The translations under genes were made by a program, and so were the position numbers. The notes beneath the pieces were generated by a model. That model did not search any database. It was not told the origin of the DNA and was given only the letters and a program-made list of their open reading frames with translations. This document shows, piece by piece, positions 32,931-45,144 of a stretch of DNA of 64,000 nucleotides; the first letter of the stretch is position 1; every line of letters starts with the position of its first letter. This stretch comes from Posidonia oceanica. Taxonomy: Eukaryota > Streptophyta > Magnoliopsida > Alismatales > Posidoniaceae. The DNA is taken from positions 147,819,501-147,883,500 of the forward strand of contig JAZBRS010000026.1 in assembly GCA_037176725.1 (NCBI GenBank). Reading direction: 5' to 3'.

Positions 32931-34210
32931 TTGAAGGAGTATGCGGATGTCTTCGCCTGGAGCTACGAAGATATGGTTGGCCTCGACATCGAGATAGTTG
33001 TGCACAACCTGCCCTTGGACCTAAACGCAAGGCCAGTAAAGCAGAAGCTAAGGCGATGGCGACCGCAGTGGCTACTTATGATCAAGGAGGAGATCATGAA
33101 GCAGCACAGTGTTAACTTCCTCAAGGTCGTCCTTTACCCTAAGTGGCTTGTGAATGTCGTACCAGTGCCCAAGAAGGATGGACGAGTCCACATGTGCATC
33201 GACTACCGAGACCTGAACAAGGCAAGTCCCACGGATGATTTCCCACTGCCGCACATTGACATCTTAGTCGACAACACTGTAGGGCACAAAATGCTCTCCT
33301 TCATGGATGGCTTCTCTGGCTATAACCAGATCAGAATGACAGAAGAGGACATGGAGAAAACATCCTTCTTCACCCCTTGGGGTGTCTTCTGCTACCAAGT
33401 TATGCCATTTGGGCTGAAAAATGCTGGTGCAACCTATCAAAGGGCCATGACTGCACTCTTCCACGACCTCATGCATCAAGAAGTCGAGGTCTACGTGGAT
33501 GATATGATTGCCAAGACCAAAGAGCCCGAGGATCACCTTGCCTATTTAAGGAAGCTCTTTGACCGCTTAAGAAAGTACAAGCTGCGCCTTAACCCCAGCA
33601 AATGCGTATTCGGGGTATCTTCTGGCAAGCTCCTGGGCTACATTGTTAGCCAGAGAGGGATTGAAGTGGACCTGATGAAAGCAAAAGCCATCGTGGATAT
33701 GCCACCCCCCAGGACAGAGAAAGAAGTCTGAGGCCTGCTCGAATGACTGCAGTATATCAGTCGGTTCATTGCACAGCTCACGCCTATCTGCGAACCGATC
33801 TTCAAGCTCCTGAAGAAGAACGCACAGATCAACTGGAGCGAGGAGTGCCAAGCTGCCTTTGACAAGATCAAACAGCTTCTGACCAAGCCTCCTGTTTTGG
33901 TCCCTCCCACGCCGGGGAGACCTTTGCTTCTCTACCTCTCTACCACGCAGCATTCCATGGGCGTCGTCTTGGACCAGCATGATGAATCTAGTAGAAAGGA
34001 GCATGTAATTTATTACCTGAGCAAGAAATTCAATGATTACAAAGCCAGGTATAGCACAATGGAGAAGACCTGCTTATCCCTATTCTGGGCTGCACAGAAG
34101 TTGAGGCATTACATGATGGCGTATCCAGTCCGGTTTCTATGTTGACATGACCCCATAAAGTTCCTCTTCCAAAAGCTAGCAATGGTAGGCAGATGTGTTA
34201 AGTGGTAGGT
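32931..34210 (+). pseudogene. E2 reverse transcriptase and first RNase H
   Basis: Copies the RNA into DNA. RT motifs are in order: PVPKKDGRVHMCIDYRDLNK (about 33166-33225), LSFMDGFSGYNQI (about 33297-33335), TPWGVFCYQVMPFGLKNA (about 33375-33428), and the catalytic YVDD at 33492-33503. The connection/RNase H part contains FDKIKQLLTKPPVL and LLLYLSTTQHSMGVVL, then YLSKKFNDYKARYSTMEK. Stops at about 33729 and 33744 (TGA), 34143 and 34206 break the frame. All motifs lie in one frame, the same as the protease. The catalytic YVDD pair is intact. Confidence 0.93.
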
Positions 34211-34214
34211 ACTG

Positions 34215-35040
34215 TTGTCTCAGTACAGCATCACCTTTATCACGCAGCGAGCCATGAAGGGCCAAGCCATGGCAGATCACCTTTTAGACTTCCCCCTACC
34301 TGAATACCAGCCTCTCCAGACACAGTTCTCGGATGAGGATATCCTCTTTGCAATGGAGGACTCTGAGGAGGACCCTGAGGACTTAGAGCATTGGCAGTTG
34401 TACTTTGATGGTGCTGTCAACAAAAAGGGTCGAGGCATAGGCGCAGTGTTGACCACACCGTAGGGGCAGATGATCCCCTTTGCAAGGAAGCTGACCTTCA
34501 AATGCACTAATAATGAAGAAGAATATGAAGCATGCATTCTGGGACTGAAGGTCACGCTCGAGCATGAGGCGCAGAAGCTGCATGTGCACGGCGATGCCAT
34601 GCTGGTGATTTCCCAAGTGAATGGCGATTGGAGAACAAAGGATCCGAAGTTAGTGCCATATCACGAACACCTGCTGAAGCTGATAGAACAATTTGCAAGC
34701 ATCCGCTTCTCGTACATGAACAAGGCAAGGAATGCATATGCAGATGCGCTAGCAACCTTGGCGTCCTAGCTCAGTATACCTGAAGACCGAGTAGTGGATG
34801 TATCAGTTACCTGCATGGAGCAGCCTGCGCATTGCATGAGCATAGAGGAGGCAGATCCGGTAGAAGAGCAGCCTTGGTATTGCGACATCAAAGCCTTCCT
34901 AGAGTCTGGCAACCACCCGCCCGGCACCTCAGCAGTAGATAAAAGAACTCTGGCGCGTCTGGCATCGAAGTATGTGTTAGGGGTAGGGCAGGGTAGCTAT
35001 ACAGAAGGTCATACAGTCAGATGCTCCTGCGCTGCTTGAG
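34215..35040 (+). pseudogene. E2 second RNase H (aRNH) and start of integrase linker
   Basis: A plant-type second RNase H, the hallmark of the Tat lineage. Visible are LYFDGAVNKKGRGIGAVL (first Asp), CTNNEEEYEACILGL (Glu), LHVHGDAMLVISQVNG (Asp) and NAYADALATLAS (last Asp). It follows the tether MKGQAMADHLLDFPLPEYQP. TAG stops interrupt at about 34461 (CTTP*GQM) and 34767. The frame ends with TGA at 35037, and the integrase continues in another frame. Confidence 0.9.
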
Positions 35041-36121
35041 CAAACAGGAGGCCAACACGCTAATGCTCCAAGTTCATGCAGGGACTTGTGGTCCACATAT
35101 GAATGGTGTGCTGCTGGCCAAAAAGATCATGTTGCAAGGCTACTTTTGGTCAACCATGGAAGTAGACTGCTGCCAGTTTGTGCGTAGATGCCACAACTGC
35201 CAGATCCATGGTAATCTTATGCACGCTCCCCCGCAGGAATTGCATGGCATGTCCTCGCCTTGGCCCTTCTCCACCTGGGGGATTGATGTCATCGGCGCTA
35301 TACACCCTGCTGCATCGAATGGTTATCGCTTCATTCTAGTAGCGATAGACTATTTCACTAAGTGGGTAGAGGCAACCTCCTACAAAGCAGTCACAGCTGC
35401 GGTGATAGAGAGGTTTATCAGAAATAACAATGTCACCCGATATGAGGTCCTGCATGCAATCATCTCTGACAACAGCTTGAACTTCATTGCAAAGAGGATC
35501 GAGGAGTACCTGTAGAAGCACCAGATCAAGCATCATCGATCCTCACCATATCGGCCGCAAATGAATGGAGCAGTGGAGTCTACCAACAAAAACATTGTGA
35601 AGATAATAAAGAAGATGGCAGAAACCCACAAAGACTGGCATGATAAGCTCCCATACGCACTCTGGGCATACAGAACCTCAGTGCGGACCTCGACAGGAGC
35701 CACCTCGTACTCACTAGCGTACAGCAAGGAGGCAGTGTTGCTTGTCGAAGTGGAGATCCCTTCGCTGCGAATCCTGCGAGAAGCAGAGCTGGAAGAAGTA
35801 GAATGGGTCGAGGATCGCTGCGCCCAGCTCAACTTGATTGATGAGCGCAGATTGCAAGCAATGCACAATGCTCGCTGCTACCAAAAGCGGATGGGAAGAG
35901 CATACCTGAAGAAGGTGCGGCCTAGAAGCTTCCAGCCAGGAGACCTTGTCTTGCGAGACATCCACCTGCCAGATGGTCGAGGCAAATTCCGACCCAACTA
36001 GCGTGGCCCCTTTGTGGTCAAGCAGGCATTCTCAGGCGGCGCAACGATTCTTGAGGACATGGACCAGATTGGGCAGTCAGAGCCGGTCAACGCATGCTAC
36101 CTCAAGAAGTACTATCAGTAG
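35021..36121 (+). pseudogene. E2 integrase
   Basis: Inserts the cDNA. The zinc-binding part has HAGTCGPHMNG and CHNCQIHG (about 35075-35215). The catalytic core shows GIDVIGAIHP (first Asp, about 35282), ISDNSLNF in place of the usual TDNGSxF (second Asp, about 35464), and NGAVESTNKNI (Glu, about 35562). The C-terminal part contains ARCYQKRMGRAYLKKVRPRSF and PGDLVLR. It is shifted relative to RT near 35000-35040. TAG codons at about 35514 and 35999 interrupt it, and it ends YLKKYYQ with TAG at 36119-36121. No chromodomain is visible, as expected for this clade. Confidence 0.9.
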
Positions 36122-37619
36122 ACCGGCCCTTGCCTTGCAGAGCGTTCTTTCCCGTCCCATCCTTTGCATTCTTATCATCCTTTTACATTCTTCTGCATTC
36201 CAATCTCGCCCCCTTGCATTCCCGCACTCTCTGCACATATCCTTGCATTTCCATCTCTTTCGGCATACCTCAAGCAAATAACCAAATTTCCAGCAAAAAT
36301 CATGCATTGCATCTAGCCCGATGATGAAATCGGATGTGCTTGCCGCTATGGAAGGAGTCTACCCTGCCTCACCTGACACTACTTAGGCGTCTTAGCTAGT
36401 GAGGGAGCCACCTTTCAAATGAGAACAGGCGAAATAGCCAAACCCCTTAGGACCTATACCCCACGAGGGAGATAAAATGCTAGGGTGTGAGCAAGAATGT
36501 GAGCTATAAAAAAGCATGTCTAAGCATGGGCATAAAAGAAAAGGCAAATAGAAGGCGAAGATAGAAGTAGGCCCTAGAGATAGAGGCGTGTAGCATAACC
36601 CTGTCCCTCCGAACTGCTTTGAAGGTGGTCCACCATTTTGCACCTAGGAGCCTCAAACCCACCTCAAAACCCAGGTGCCCATTACCTCTAAGCCAGGGAT
36701 AGCGGAAGCCTGCAAAAAAAGAAAAAAGAAGAAAAGAACAAAAAAAGAAAGAGAAAAAGAAGCAAAAAAAAGAAGGAAAGGCAAAAGTCAAACTCCAGAA
36801 AGAAAAAAAAACAAGCAGCGCAATCCCGTCCCTTTACCTATCTTAGAGAGAGACTAAATTTTACGCCTGGGGAATACATAAACCTTGCAGAGCCTGGGCC
36901 TAGCAAGGCCTAGCAAGCAGCTCCCCAGCTTCAACCAGGTGCCCAATACCTCCAAGTTAGGGATAGGGGAGATCTACTTACCTATGAGGGAGCAAAAAGA
37001 AGCAAAAAGAGTAGGTGTAGGTCCTTGGGAGTTTGGCCTGGAGCCTGTTCTCACTACCCACCACCCCCACACTGCAAATAACCCTTTCTTGAGGGCCACC
37101 AACAAGTTAAGAGCTTGAGTAGAGTCCAGTGAGTCAGGGACCCCTCTCTTCCTCTGTAGTAGGTGCTAAGCACTCTGTATGCTGAGGGCTACAGCATATA
37201 AGCAAGAATCATGCACACATCTACAGCATCTATTGTAAACCATGCACACATACACGCATAGCAGTCATAAGTCATGCATGCACGGCATCAGTCGTTCCCC
37301 TCTTCCTATCCTTCCGCTCTGTAAAACTTGGCTCGGCGTTGAGACAGTACTTCTATCAAGCATGCATCGACCTTCTTCAAGCTGCATCGGTCTAGAGCTC
37401 CGACCAACCACTTTCCTGCAAGCAGAACTGCCTTTGTCTGAATATGCTTAATATCTGCACTCTGAATGCTAACTGTTGAACATGCCAAACTGCTAGCCTT
37501 GAATTCTGCATCTTTATCAGCCAAGTGTTACATGCTTATATCTGATCTGATGAACTGCAACCTTGGCTACAGGTACCTGAGATTCCTACGCCATTAGCCT
37601 GCACTTTCCCTCCTGCACG
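36122..37619 (+). other. E2 spacer between integrase and accessory ORF
   Basis: Non-coding, homologous to E5 1641-2456 over its right half. It includes an A-rich tract (36712-36816). A possible splice acceptor (GGCTACAG followed by GTACCTGAG, 37563-37579) lies 50 bp before the accessory ORF start. Nothing else is recognised. Confidence 0.6.
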
Positions 37620-38820
37620 ATGGGTTATCCTACTCTGGTCACCCCCATGCACTACTCGGATGCCCTGCGAGAGTGGATTGGCAAACTCACTGAAGCCGAC
37701 CGCGAGAAGCAACGCACATAGGGTATCCCTTCCAAGCTTCTGAAGGCAGTTGACGTCGAAGTAAGCCGGCATCTCCTATGCACTGCTGCAAGATTCTGGA
37801 AGCCAGCACATCATGTCTTCCGCTTCAGCAAGACAGAGCTGACTCCTACGCTGGAGGAGGTGCGTCGAATCTGCGGCTTCTCCAAGATCATGGGACCTAC
37901 GGTCTTCATGAGGCGCGACAGGTACACTGTGGTCCTGAGCCAGCTGACTAGGCTCTCTACCAAAGGCTGCCAGCAAAGATTATTCTGCACCAGCGGGCCC
38001 ACACCCCTGCTTCGCCTAGCCTACTTTGATACAGTTATGGAAAAGCATGCTGAACTCGGAGATGAGCTGTGGCTCCGGGGATTTGTCACTCGCTTTCTAG
38101 GCGAACTGATCTTCACGCATGGCAGATGACAGTTGCAATCAAGATTGCTGAGATTGCAGTTGCAGTGGTGACCCGGCAGATCGTCCTGGCACCAGTCGTC
38201 CTTGCTGAAACTTACCGCAGGCTGGACCGTGTTGTACACCGCAGCCGCCAGTTCCACGGCTGCGGAGCACTTGTGCAGATCTGGCTAGCTGCACACTTGG
38301 AAATGGATCTTCTGCGCCCTCAGAGGCATGCCATTGAAACATACTGCAGTAGCAGCCATGCAAGGACTATCAAGAGCGTGCCAGAAGAGTACCAGAAGAT
38401 GTCTGAGTTGACGGATGATGCAGTGACTTGGCGAATCATCCCATCCGCAGCTGAACCCTTCACCGTCCTCTTCGATGCTCGCGATACGCGACTTGTGATG
38501 CTGCCAGGATTCACCGGGGGTGTGGAATATCACCCTATCCGGGTCATGCAGCAGTTTGGCTTCCGGCAGGGCGCCTTTATTGATAGCACCGTGCCCAGGC
38601 TCATGCAGACTTACCCTCTCACCACAACAGCAGCCACAGTAGAACTAGCAAACTTGATGCGACGTGGAGTCAAGTCTACAGACATCGCGGCTATGAAGGG
38701 CTCAGGATGCACTTCTGAGTATGTCATTGAGGTGCAGGGACTCGGGCCCCTCAACGAGATTCCTCCTGGTGCCTCCCAGTTCCCTGACTCTCGCAAAGCA
38801 AAGAAGGCTCGACTTAACTA
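37620..38820 (+). pseudogene. E2 accessory ORF, DUF7745/plant-mobile-domain-like (one stop, one frameshift)
   Basis: The sister of the E5 ORF. It starts MGYPTLVTPMHYSDALREW at 37620. A TAG near 37719 stands where E5 has TGG (LWGIPSK). Near 38120 one base is missing relative to E5, changing the frame, so the N-terminal and C-terminal halves are in different frames. Conserved blocks are RFWKPAHHVFRF, PTLEEVRRICGFSKIMGP, LWLRGFVTRFLGELIF, VTRQIVLAPVVLAETYRR, VQIWLAAHLEMDLL, DAVTWRIIPSA and GFTGGVEYHPIRVMQQFGF. The C-terminus is basic (SRKAKKARLN). The stop codon TAG at 38819-38821 lies inside the CTAGG target duplication of E3. The function is not known; the sense position after integrase distinguishes it from the ORF before gag described in many Ogre elements. 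Confidence 0.8.
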
Positions 38821-38822
38821 GG
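38818..38822. other. Target-site duplication of E3, left copy (CTAGG)
   Basis: CTAGG at 38818-38822 and 56498-56502 flanks E3 exactly. E2 sequence resumes with CATCTGTGCAG at 56503. Confidence 0.92.
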
Positions 38823-41800
38823 TGCAGTAATCCCGGTGTTCAGATCATCCATGCACACTACCAAAGCTCGCGTGCACCGATCAGAATCAGGTTCACTATT
38901 AGCGGCTGTGTTCGAGAAGGAAGACTTAACTTGAAAACACTTAAAAAGGGGAAAAAAGGAAAGAAAAAAAGAAGATAAGACAAATCAGAGTCGCACTATG
39001 TTTATTAAGTCGGGAGACAAGGAAAATTGGAGAAATGCAGGAATAAACACGCAAAACCAAGCAAAAGATGCAATGCGATGCAATGCAAAAGAAATGAGAT
39101 GCAAATGATGTGACTCATGCCTAGGATAAGGGCAATATGGTCATTATGGGCCAAGAGAAAGGGCAAGGACTCCTGTTACATGCGGGGAAGGTGTTAGGCA
39201 ACCCCGACACGCCCGAGAATTGGTCTTTCTAGGCTTACGCTCGCATACGCAGGGAAATGCATACTTTGAATGCCTAAGTGCCATGAATGCCTAATTAGAT
39301 GCTCAAAGGTGTGCTCTAAGTGATGAAATGCGTGCAAGGAATTAAACGTGCAATCTAAGTGCTCAGCAGCGCTATCTGTGTTTCGAACCGGGCGAACCTT
39401 GGTCCGCGAGAACTCCAGGCAGTAAGCATCACTGCCCTAAATGCAAATGCAGGTGATAAAACAAAACAGCGGTAAAACCAGGCAATGCAGGTGACATGCA
39501 AGGGAAAACAACGTCAAACACGTAAAACGGTGCGAGAAACGAAGGTCGGTAGGTAAAACGGTGCAAGAAACAAAGCAGGCACGCAAAACGGTGTAAGAAA
39601 CAAAGCAGACACGTAAAACGGTGCAAGAAACAAAGTGGGCAGGCAAAATGGTGCCAAAAGTAAAGCGGGCACGCAAAACGGTGCAGGAAACAAAACATCG
39701 TAAAACCATGCAATGCAGATGTAAAAACGTGTAAAGGGGGAGAGTAAAACAAGTAAGGAGAGGCAAGCAGTGTAAGTGTGAAAACAAACACTGCTTAAGG
39801 ACCACGCAATGCAGGTGTGAAGACCTACAATGGGGAAAGGAAGCAAGTAGAGGGATCACCACTATCCTGTGACTGTTTCCCACCAAAGTTCCACGATGTG
39901 TCTCGCACGCTGCCAAAAGCTCGCGGTGCAATCGGATCGTGGAAAAGGGGGAAGAAGGTCGCAATCAGTTAGTCAATCCAAGGAGAACTCAACCCAAAAC
40001 ACTAAGAGTACGCGAAAAGAGGGAGTAGAGTGGATAGGCAAGAAGAGGAAGTCCTAATCTACATGCTCGGAAAACGCGGTGTAAAAACAATGCATGCAAT
40101 GCGAATGGTGTGCAGACAAAGTGCTGTGCAGGAGTTCAAAAAGACTTACCTTGGAGATCTGAGGCCTGATCTGAGGCAAACTTGGTCAGCATAGGAGTTC
40201 GCTCCACCAGGGAGGTCTAGGTAGCTTGGTTGCGAAGATCCGGCGGTCAGATCGGAAGATATCCAGGCTTCAAGGCAGAAGGCCCAAGGGCCAAGGGAGA
40301 AGAAGGGATCTAGGTGTAAAAGGGGTCGTAGGGGTGTGCAGAACAAGTCCTCCCACATACATGGGAGCTAAAAGTGCTTAAAAGTGTGCAAAAATGCTAA
40401 GTGCAGTGATACATGGGTGCAATGCATGCAAAAATGCAAGAAAAGGACCTAAATGTGATGATTTTGAAAAGTTAAGGACATGTATGCAATGATTTTAAAA
40501 AGTTGAGGGCCTAAATGCAATGATTTTGAAAAATTAGGGACCTGGATGCAAAGAAATGCAAAACCAGGGACCCAAATGCAAAGTTTTTGAAAACCTAGGG
40601 ACCTAAATGCAATGTTTTTGAAAACCTGAGGGCCTAAATGCAATGATTTTGAAAAGTTGAGGGTCTGGATGCAAATAAAATAAAATGCAAGGTCTGAAAT
40701 GCAATGCAATATGGAAAAATGCAAATAAATGAATGCAGTGCATGCATATAGTGGACTAAAGTGCAATTTAAAAACATGTAGGGGCTAAAATGCAATTTAA
40801 TATGGAAAAATATAAGCTAAATGAATGCAGTGAATTATGTAGAGGACTAAAGTGTAATTTGATATGGTAAAGATGCAAATAAATGATTTTTTCTAACATG
40901 CTGAGGACTAAAATGCAATAATAAAATAAAACGGGATAAAAGTGCAATGCAATATGGTAAAATACGAAATTAAATGAATTTAAGAACTGAACAGAGGATT
41001 GATTTGCAAATAAAATAAGCAGAAGGACTTAAAAGCAATGTAATAAGGTAAAAACAGGCATTTAAATGACATTTATCAACTGGAGGACTTCAATGCAAAA
41101 TAAAATAACTGTTGGACTAGAAACTAAGAAACAGAAAAGTATTTTGAACTACAGCAGCATCAACATGCAAATAAAATAAATGACTGGGCTAAAACTAAAG
41201 AAAACTTAAAAGATGTGAACTGCAGAGGACCAACATGTAATAAAAATAACTGGCACAGCTAAAAATAATAGAAAATATAAAGCTTTGAACTGCAGTAGGA
41301 CTGATATGCAAATAAAAGAAACTACATATTTTTTATGTAATTTTATATGATTTTATTCAGAATTAAATGAAACTTAAACTGTGGCTGGACTGGAAAGCAA
41401 ATAAGCAAAACTAAAAGAGAAAAATGCAATGTGGTGGTAAACTATGTAAGATAAGAAAAAATAAAACCAAAGAAAACGAATGCGATTAAAAAACTAATCG
41501 CTACAGTAGCATGCACCTGAGAAGTCGCCGGTGAAGCTGCTGCACGGTGGAGAGGGGCGGACCTGCTCGGCGGGCGGTGTAGAGAGGCATGGCGCAGTCC
41601 GGCGGAGGTGCGGGGAGGCGTGGCACGGTGGGCGGTGTGTCGCGGTGAGCTAGCTACTGCTCCGGCGACCGGCGTTGAGGAAGAAGGCCAACTCCAGTGA
41701 GCTTCTGGCGGCGCTATGGAGCTCAAAATCCGAAAAAAAAAATATGGGGATGGAGAGGGGAACGAGGCGGATTTAATGGTGGACTTGGTTGGCCTTTTCG

Positions 41801-43807
41801 CGCCTCGAGGTCGTCGCAGAAAATCAGGGAAGTTGCTGCCTTTTCTCTCTCTCCTCTTCTTCTCTTCTCTGGTTTTCTTCCTCTCTCTCTCTAGCTTCTG
41901 GGTTCGGGAAGGGGTCGTGGTGGAGGTCTGGAGCGTGGAGGGAAGGTCTGGTATGGTGGGAGTGGGCTGTGTGGGAGTTGGTCTGTAGGTGTTGTGGTTT
42001 TGTTGTGAAAAGGAAGGTGGAGGTTTGGTTGGTTGTTTGGGTGTAGTTGGCTGTGGTGGGTTTTGGAGGTTGTGGTCTGGGCCGTTGGAAGAGGAGGGTT
42101 GTGGTCTGTGTGGGTGGTTGGTGTTTCTTGGGAGAGAGGGAGAGTGGTGAAGAGGAGTTGGATATGGGTCTTTTTTGGCCGGCAAGAGAGAGTGGAGGAG
42201 GAGGAAGGTCTGTTGGTTTTTATGGGAGGGGAGAGAAGGAGAGGAGGTGATGGAGGGAGAAGGAGTTTGAATTATGAGGGGGAGTTTTTGAGTTTTGAGA
42301 AAACGGGGGAAGAAGAAGAGGGAGAAGTTGTTTGCTGTAGGAGGAAAGGAAGAAGAAGAGGAGGAAGGGAGAAGAGAAGAGGAGGAAGGAGAGGTCATGG
42401 GCCGTGGGCTTGCGGGCTGGATTAGAAAAGAAAAGAAAGAAAAAAAAGAAAATGGGGAGGAAGAAGAGGAAAGGGAAATTGGGAGGAAGAGAAAGAAAGT
42501 TTGAAAATAAAAAGAGGGTTTGGAAATGGTTTTAGAGTAGTTGTTTTTAAGTTAAGATTTTTAATTAGGTTTTAAAGGATTGTTCTTTAATTAGTTAATT
42601 TTTTAAATTAGGGTTAAGAGGGGTTTTAGTTTTGATTAAGTTTTTATGATTTTTCTTAAGTTTTCTTTAAACTGTTTTTTTAAAGTTTGTTTTAAATGTT
42701 TGTTAAGTTTTTTTTTAATTATTTTTAAGTTAAGTTTTTCTTGTTCAGTTTTCCCTCTTTTTTCTTTTTAGTCAAGCCTTTTAAATTGTTTTAAGTTTGT
42801 GTTTTTTAAGTGCTTCTTTAGATTTGTTAATTGATTTTTAATTACTTATCGTTGGTTTTTTAATTGTTTCTTCTTTCTTGGGATTCGCTCTTGATTGTTA
42901 TTATTTTTTAAAAGGGTTTTTCTTTTTGTTTGTTTTGATTATATTTTTCTTTTGTTTGTTTTTTACATTTTTGGATTGCATTCCTAGTTTTTAATTGCTT
43001 TTTAACTGGATTTTTCTTTTAATAGTTTGTCCAAGTTTTTTAATTACTTCTTAAGGTTTTGACTTGTTTCTCCTTTGTTTTCCTTTTTTAATTAGGGTTT
43101 TAAAAGTTTAATGTGGAAGAAAGGAAAAGGAGAGGAAGAAGAAAAGAAAGAACGGGAGAAAGAAAGAAAGAAAGAGAGGGGAGGAAAGAAATTAAAGATT
43201 AGAAAATCATGGGATAAAATAAAAATGAAATAAAAATACATATAAAATACAGGAAGGAAAGAAGCATAAGGTGGGAGGAGCAGAAATGAGGTGGGCCCAC
43301 TAGAGAGCAAGAAAAGAAGGAGAATAAGAGAGAGGATAGAGAGGAGAGAGAAAAGAATAATTTGGAGAGAGAAAAGGATAATTTGGAGAGATGAGGAGGA
43401 TAAAGGCTTGGATTTGGAGTGGGATTGGGTGAGTGTGTGACCTAGAGTTTCTAGTGTTTGACCTAGGGTTTGGAGTGGGATTTTGGATGGGTTTTGGGGT
43501 CTAGAAAAAGGGGGGTTTTACCTAGGTTTTCTAGGGTTTTTGGGGGTGGTTTTGGTGGGAGATTCTAAGGGTTTCTTGGAAGGTTTTCTAGGTTGGAAAG
43601 GATGGGTTTTCCTAGGGTTTTTGTATGCTTTTTTGGGTGGTTTTTGGGTTAGAAAAATGGGTGTAGTTCTAGGTTTGGTTTTGGGTTTGTTTTGGAGTTT
43701 TGGTTTGAAAAGAAGAGTGTGATTTTGGATTTGGGTTATGGTTTGGTCTAGAAGCCACCAGAGAGAGAGATTCCACCTATTTAGCCTGTCAAAATAGGGT
43801 GTCTACT
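38823..43807 (-). repeat. E3 3' LTR (4985 bp)
   Basis: Plus-strand start TGCAGTAATCCC and end GGGTGTCTACT; each terminus differs by one base from the canonical form kept in the 5' LTR. It contains 30-bp-type repeats (39480-39700), about 35-bp 'GGGCCTAAATGCAATGATTTTG' units (40440-40690), A-rich DNA to 41500, a GC-rich stretch (41500-41700), a purine tract (42290-42500), T-rich DNA (42500-43090) and GGGTTTT-rich DNA (43430-43740). Relative to the 5' LTR it lacks about 30 bp near 40860. The 318-residue minus-strand frame at 41442-42398 is Ser/Pro-rich low-complexity sequence. Confidence 0.92.
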
Positions 43808-43821
43808 GCTGCCCCTCCCTG
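43808..43821 (-). other. E3 polypurine tract
   Basis: The minus strand reads CAGGGAGGGGCAGC before the LTR, one base different from E1 and E2. Confidence 0.8.
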
Positions 43822-45140
43822 AGCGAGATCAAGCGAAGCAAGACCATGACTCTGGGTTGACAAGACACCCTATCTGACCAGAGAGAGCTAGACGTTGCTA
43901 TAGACGTGAGTCACTCATTCGGTGGATGCATCGAAAATCTTGACTCGTCGCCAAATGCAGATGAGTGCAGATGTAATGCTTATGCTAATGCAAATGTGAT
44001 GCCTACGCTAATGCTCATTGCGCTGTACTCCTCTGGGGGAAAGCTGGTGATGCATGCACGCGGAGAGGCGGAAAAAATGCAATGCAACATTGTCGGGCAA
44101 TACTTCGGGAGAGGCGGACAATTTGGGTGCACTGAGCAGTGTGCAGCTCTAGCGCGGGGGTGCCATTTGCCAAGCTTTTGCTGTAGGCATAGGCGATGCA
44201 AGTGTTGAAAGTGAAAGGCTGAAGGAAGGATGTTGAAAGAGAGATACTGTGAATGTGCATGCGATGGCGGGCATGTAATGCCAAGGAAGCGATCCTGGCC
44301 ATGCACTGCCGTGGGTGTCATCTTAAGCCGGCAAGCTGCGAAAGTCTTGCGGGTGTCGAGGATGTCACATTAGCAATGTGTGATCAGGGATTCGATTTCC
44401 TAGGCACGCCATGACAAGGAAATGGGATGTGGAAGTTGATATAATGACTACAGAGGAGTAGCAGCGCAGTAAGAATGCAATGTTATGCAATGGGGCATGC
44501 GAAATCGAGAAAACGGTCCGAGGCCGCGTACTACTGCGAGTACCATCCGAAGTTGGAAAGCTGCAAAAGTCTTGTGGGTGCTGAGGATGCTACCTTAGGC
44601 AGTACGCGAACGACGGGTTCGAATCCTAAGCGCGCGATGCTATGCAGTGGAATGCAAGGTATAAACAGTGGAACGCCGGGTCACGCGGAACCGAGAAAAC
44701 GATATCAAGGCCGCGCACTACTGCAGGTGCCATCCGAAGCGGGCAAGCTACGAAAGTCTTGCGGGCGCCGAGAATGGTACCTTAAGCAATACACGAGCCA
44801 AGGGATCGGATCCTAAGCACGCCATGTCCGTGTGATGATGAGATGCAGTACTAGGACTGACTCTACGGAGGATACAAGAAAGCTATATGATGTTATGCAA
44901 TGAAATGCTAATGTTATGCAGTGTATAGACAGTGGAACGCCGGGCATGCGAAACCGAGAAAACGATCCCAAGGCCACGCACTGCTGTGAGTATCATCCAA
45001 AGCCGGCAAGCTGCGAAAGTCTTACGGGTGCTGAGGATGCTACCTTAGGCAGTACGCGAACCACGGGTTTGAATCCTAAGCGCGCGATGTTCAGGTGATG
45101 ATGAAATGCAAATGCCATGCAACAGAATGCTATTACACTA
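43822..45140 (-). repeat. E3 3' untranslated region with four copies of a roughly 150-bp unit
   Basis: Units at about 44262-44413, 44495-44639, 44674-44826 and 44938-45090 share, on the plus strand, GCGGAACCGAGAAAACGAT, GAAAGTCTTGCGGGTGCTGAGGATG, CCTTAGGCAGTACGCGAAC and GGTTCGAATCCTAAGC. E1 has one copy (13672-13827). The B-box-like GGTTCGAATCC is not part of a recognisable tRNA. The first 200 bp match the pre-polypurine region of E1 and E2. No gene is supported. Confidence 0.7.
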
Positions 45141-45144
45141 CGAT

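Noticed and set aside
26193..36121. Endogenous pararetrovirus
   Set aside because: LTRs with perfect target duplications, an integrase and the Tat-type second RNase H are present; no movement-protein or coat-protein homology is visible.
41442..42398. 318-codon minus-strand Ser/Pro/Thr-rich frame
   Set aside because: Lies in the pyrimidine-rich U3 of the E3 LTR; low complexity, and the 5' LTR copy breaks it.
44610..44640. tRNA gene suggested by GGTTCGAATCC
   Set aside because: No acceptor, D or anticodon arms fit around it; it is the end of a repeated 150-bp unit.
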